DNA of 9,058 nucleotides from CAYZAK01 sp964476445. GTDB taxonomy: Bacteria > CG03 > SLGR01 > JAGXOG01. The position numbers and the translations under genes are program-made. Below the pieces are notes generated by a model. It made no database searches. It was not told the origin of the DNA and saw only the letters and a program-made list of their open reading frames with translations. Where the stretch lies: the NCBI GenBank assembly GCA_964476445.1, contig CAYZAK010000053.1, positions 1 to 9,058 of the forward strand, in the 5' to 3' direction. Of the stretch, positions 5,688-9,058 are shown one piece after another; position 1 is the first letter of the stretch, and each line of letters begins with the position of its first letter.

Positions 5688-8600
5688 AAATATAAATCTG
5701 CCCGACCAGGCTGAGAGAGACCAGATAAAGACCTCTACCGGCACTAATTTTATTGTAGAAGCAGCTGCCGGCACGGGTAAAACACGTTCCCTTTCGGATA
5801 GGATCATGACTCTCATAGAGGAAGGGACGGATATAGAGAAGATATCCGCTATAACTTTTACCCGGAAAGCCGCCGGGGAACTTGCTAACCGCATAAGGAG
5901 ATTGCTCAGCGAAAAAGCCGAGGAGACAGGGGACAATAATAAATTCAAAAATGCTCTTAAGAATCTTCCGGCTGCGGATATAAGTACAATTCACAGTTTT
6001 TGTGAGAATATACTTAAAGAATTTCCGGTGGAATCTAGGATAGACCCCGATTTTGAGGTTATAGACAAAGCTTCGGCAAACCGGATGTTTGAGGAATTAT
6101 GGAACCAATTCTGGTTAAAACTTTTAGAAGAGAATGATGAATTTATAGAAAAAGCTCTATTTTTCGGGTTAAAATACAATGAAATTAAAGAAACAGTTGA
6201 AAAAAGGATTAAATACAGAGATCTTAATGTACCTCAGGCTGAAAAGGTAGCCTTAAATTCTCCGGACCTGGTACTGGATAAGATAGAAAAATATATAAAA
6301 TTAATAAAAGAGAAAAAGTCTGACTGTACGGACAAAACAGATGACGGGTTTAAAAAATGTAATAAGATACTGGAAAAACACAAAATATTTACAACTAAAT
6401 TAGAGAAACTAACCGATGAACAGGATAAAAGAAAACTTAAAATAAATTATATACTGAGTTTCAAGCCGGTTGGGAGTAAAGATGGAGCTATGACCCGGTG
6501 GGATCCGGACGATTCCCTTAGGAAATTAAAAAACAATGGTGAATCCATAGTGGAAAAACAGGAAGATTACAGGGAAAATATTTCCAGCCATCTTTATCAT
6601 CACATAAAAAATATGGTTGAAAAATTTCTCAAGTATTTCAACAAAAAGAAAAGAAAACATTCAGTTGTGGATTTTACCGACATACTAATTGATACAAGAA
6701 ATCTCTTAAAAGAAAATCCGGATATAAGAAAACGGCTTGCCGGAAGATACGATAAATTATTAGTGGATGAATTTCAGGATACCGATCCCCTGCAGGCCGA
6801 AATAGTTTTTTATCTTTCTCAGGAGCCGGATAAAATAGGAGAAGAAACGGATAAAGCTTGGTTTGAAAAAACCCTAAAAGAGGGAAAATTATTTCTGGTA
6901 GGCGATCCTAAACAATCCATATACCGTTTCAGAAGAGCTGATATAACTATCTATGAAAAAACTAAAAGGCAACTAACCGAAAACATTGAGCTTAGCGCCA
7001 ATTTCCGGTCCCGGCCGGGAATACTGAAATTTATAAACAGTTTATTTGGCGAAGATGGCAGAATAGAAAAAACAGAAAATATTCAGCCCGGTTATGTATC
7101 CCTGGAGCCGTCGGGTTACATTAAAAATTCAGACAGGGAAAATATAATAGGAGTCGAACAGGATTATCTGAAAAGTACCAAAGTAGATCCGATTATATCC
7201 GAGGAAGCCTTTTCGATTGCCAGGCTTTTAAAGAATCTTATAGATGAAAAATATCAGATAAGAGATCCGAAAAGTTCTGTGCAGGAACCTGAAATGATAG
7301 ATTTAAAACCGGAGCATATAATGCTGCTTACCACTAAAAGAACGCACTACGGTGTTATCCGCTCGGCATTCGAACAGGAGGACTTTTATATTGAACCGGA
7401 TAAAGAAAATATTTATGAAGGGACCGTAATTCCCAGGATGATAGAGTTTATAAGAGCTATTACCCGGCCGGATGATAAGGTTGCTTTAACGGGAATATTA
7501 CGGAGCTTGTTTTTCGGGGTAAATGATGAGGTATTGTTCAAATCTGCGCTTAAGGGAGCACATTTTAATTTAAATTACCTTTTAAATAACGTAAATGAAA
7601 TGGATGAAAGTATTAAACATACATTAAAAGTTTTTAAAGAACTACGGGGAATTAGGGCAGAACTTTCACCGGAACAGTTAATAAAAAAAGCCATAGATAA
7701 AACCGGTGGTCATATAATAGCAGCTTTAGGTAATAATCGGTCCGCTGACCTCAGACGGCTTGAGAATCTAAAAAATAAACTTACTGAAAAAGTAGAAGAA
7801 ACTCTTTCTTTGGAAAGCGCTTTAGAAGAGACTGTTCAAAATTTAGAAGAGATTGAAGTGGAAAACCTGAATCTTGTGGAAGAAAATAAAATTAGAATGA
7901 TGACGGTTCATCAGGCTAAAGGTTTAGAAGCTCCGGTAGTTGTTTTAATAGATTCGGCAACCGGGTTAAATGGAAGTGTGGATTGTATTCCTATCCGTGA
8001 AGATGACCGGGTATTGATAAAATATTCCATGTCTGTTTCTTTTTTAGATGATAAACTTAAATTAGTTCCCCAAAACTGGGAGGATAAGAAAAAGAATGAG
8101 GAAAAACATCTGAATGCCGAGTTCGAAAGAAAAAGATATGTAGCCGCGACCCGGGCCCGAGACCTTTTAGTGGCTCCTGTAAATAACAAAAAATATAATA
8201 AGGATAAATATTTTATTGAGCCCGTGGGAAAAAAGATAAAAGACCTGGCCGGAAAGTGGAATAATATAAAAATTTCAAAGGCTTCGGAGTTGATAGGTGA
8301 AAATTCCGATAACAAAGTTAAACCCAAATATATTACTGATTATAACGACATACCGTTTTTACCCGACACAAAAAATATTACCCGGGAGCCCGATGAGGGA
8401 TTAAATCAAGAATGGAATTCTATTAAGAGAGAAAGAAATAAACGAATTAATAAACTTGGCGAAAATACAGTTCCGGTGATAGCGGTAACTAAAAAGGCGG
8501 AGGAAATAAGAAAGGATGAAGATATCCCCCAGTTAACTTCTGTTGTAGCTGGAATTACCGGAAAAAATAAAACTTTTGGTAAAGAAGGAGGAACCTACTT

Positions 8601-9051
8601 TCATAATTTATACGAAACATTATTAAAATATCCGGCTCTAAAGAAAGAAAAACTCATAAAATATTGTTTAAACGAAAGTGAAAAATTTGATGCCGATAAT
8701 AAATCTTTAATTGAAAAATCAAAAACACTGCTACAAAAATGGAAGGATAGCGATATATATAACAAACTTTTAAATACCGATAATTTATTTATTGAAACAC
8801 CGTTTTATTATCAAGATGAAGAAAAAAATGTCATTTATTCCGGTAAAATCGACATTCTTTTTAAGGAGGACGGTGAGTGGTCTATAATTGATCTTAAATC
8901 CGATTTAATGTATGAATCCGTAAAAGATAAACCCGAAGTTCAACGGGCTTTGAAACCTTATAGATTCCAGCTTAAAATATATAAAAAAGCAATAGAAAAA
9001 ATAACCGGCGAAAAAGTCAAAGAGACCGAATTGATGTTTTTAGACAAATGA
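5680..9051 (+). CDS. addA: AddA-like helicase-nuclease subunit (UvrD/RecB superfamily 1)
   Basis: The GTG start gives 1123 aa and overlaps the addB stop by eight bases (GTGACTGA), so the subunits are translationally coupled. The frame is open back to ATG 5572, but family members begin only about ten residues before the Q-motif region. Superfamily 1A helicase motifs are complete: Q10, Walker A AAAGTGKT (28-35), TFTRKAAGE (59-67), STIHSFC (102-108), DEFQDT (363-368), GDPKQSIYRFR (408-418), NFRSRP (441-446), TVHQAKGLE (742-750) and YVAATRAR (820-827). A C-terminal PD-(D/E)XK nuclease follows, with H975 in GGTYFH, D1058 in GKIDIL, D1071 and K1073 in IIDLKSD, and Q1097/Y1101 in QLKIY, so motor and nuclease both look active. 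AddA unwinds double-strand DNA ends as a 3'-5' motor while the two nucleases degrade the strands until Chi, preparing 3' tails for RecA. It is slightly shorter than Bacillus AddA (about 1232 aa). An alternative name is RecB-like exonuclease V beta, but the addB partner favours AddA. Confidence 0.93.
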   Translation: MTENINLPDQAERDQIKTSTGTNFIVEAAAGTGKTRSLSDRIMTLIEEGTDIEKISAITFTRKAAGELANRIRRLLSEKAEETGDNNKFKNALKNLPAADISTIHSFCENILKEFPVESRIDPDFEVIDKASANRMFEELWNQFWLKLLEENDEFIEKALFFGLKYNEIKETVEKRIKYRDLNVPQAEKVALNSPDLVLDKIEKYIKLIKEKKSDCTDKTDDGFKKCNKILEKHKIFTTKLEKLTDEQDKRKLKINYILSFKPVGSKDGAMTRWDPDDSLRKLKNNGESIVEKQEDYRENISSHLYHHIKNMVEKFLKYFNKKKRKHSVVDFTDILIDTRNLLKENPDIRKRLAGRYDKLLVDEFQDTDPLQAEIVFYLSQEPDKIGEETDKAWFEKTLKEGKLFLVGDPKQSIYRFRRADITIYEKTKRQLTENIELSANFRSRPGILKFINSLFGEDGRIEKTENIQPGYVSLEPSGYIKNSDRENIIGVEQDYLKSTKVDPIISEEAFSIARLLKNLIDEKYQIRDPKSSVQEPEMIDLKPEHIMLLTTKRTHYGVIRSAFEQEDFYIEPDKENIYEGTVIPRMIEFIRAITRPDDKVALTGILRSLFFGVNDEVLFKSALKGAHFNLNYLLNNVNEMDESIKHTLKVFKELRGIRAELSPEQLIKKAIDKTGGHIIAALGNNRSADLRRLENLKNKLTEKVEETLSLESALEETVQNLEEIEVENLNLVEENKIRMMTVHQAKGLEAPVVVLIDSATGLNGSVDCIPIREDDRVLIKYSMSVSFLDDKLKLVPQNWEDKKKNEEKHLNAEFERKRYVAATRARDLLVAPVNNKKYNKDKYFIEPVGKKIKDLAGKWNNIKISKASELIGENSDNKVKPKYITDYNDIPFLPDTKNITREPDEGLNQEWNSIKRERNKRINKLGENTVPVIAVTKKAEEIRKDEDIPQLTSVVAGITGKNKTFGKEGGTYFHNLYETLLKYPALKKEKLIKYCLNESEKFDADNKSLIEKSKTLLQKWKDSDIYNKLLNTDNLFIETPFYYQDEEKNVIYSGKIDILFKEDGEWSIIDLKSDLMYESVKDKPEVQRALKPYRFQLKIYKKAIEKITGEKVKETELMFLDK

Positions 9052-9058
9052 TGCCGTT

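Noticed and set aside
5499..5994. Reverse-strand frames across the addB-addA junction
   Set aside because: They lie opposite well-supported catalytic motifs, show no domain and have no ribosome binding sites; they are antisense shadows.
1..9058. CCGG as a Chi-like site for AddAB
   Set aside because: Chi sequences act in one orientation, whereas CCGG is palindromic. A longer asymmetric word could exist, but I could not identify one by eye.
1..9058. tRNA, rRNA, CRISPR array, insertion sequence or attachment site
   Set aside because: No cloverleaf, spaced repeats, transposase or terminal inverted repeats were seen; almost all of the window is coding.

Overview
The window is bacterial and reads as one strand: every supported gene lies on + with short gaps or overlaps. 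The layout is bacterial operon style, with strong Shine-Dalgarno sites such as AAAGGAGGT at 1892-1900, stop/start overlaps, and an addB-addA pair instead of recBCD. The addAB part is AT-rich, with many ATA (Ile), AAA and TTA codons, while the ankyrin genes look clearly more GC-rich. CCGG is strikingly common throughout. Organism assignment is not secure. An AddAB-using, low-to-moderate GC, probably anaerobic bacterium (Clostridia-like, or a less studied phylum with the same nuclease) would fit, but nothing here is diagnostic.

Region 1 (1-1709) holds two consecutive ankyrin-repeat proteins. The first enters from beyond the left edge and the second is complete at 310 aa. Region 2 (1696-2546) holds a 63-aa protein of unknown function overlapping the second ankyrin gene, then a 211-aa ABC-type ATPase with RecF-like motif order but no room for the RecF lobe II or an SMC/Rad50 coiled coil. 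Region 3 (2547-2678) is a short gap bridged by two tiny ORFs linked stop-to-start, with one weak extended -10-like promoter candidate. Region 4 (2679-9051) encodes a two-subunit helicase-nuclease. AddB (1002 aa) has a degenerate N-terminal P-loop and a C-terminal PD-(D/E)XK nuclease with an unusually spaced iron-sulfur cysteine set. AddA (1123 aa from a GTG start) has all UvrD/RecB-type helicase motifs and its own PD-(D/E)XK nuclease.

AddA and AddB should form a complex that resects double-strand DNA ends for RecA loading, with AddA as motor and one nuclease active site in each subunit. The compact RecF-like ATPase just upstream may be a DNA-repair or end-sensing partner. Its link to AddAB, and that of the ankyrin proteins, is inferred only from gene order. 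The most notable points are the ankyrin / small protein / mini-RecF / AddAB neighbourhood, the minimal ATPase, the altered AddB cysteine cluster and the CCGG excess.
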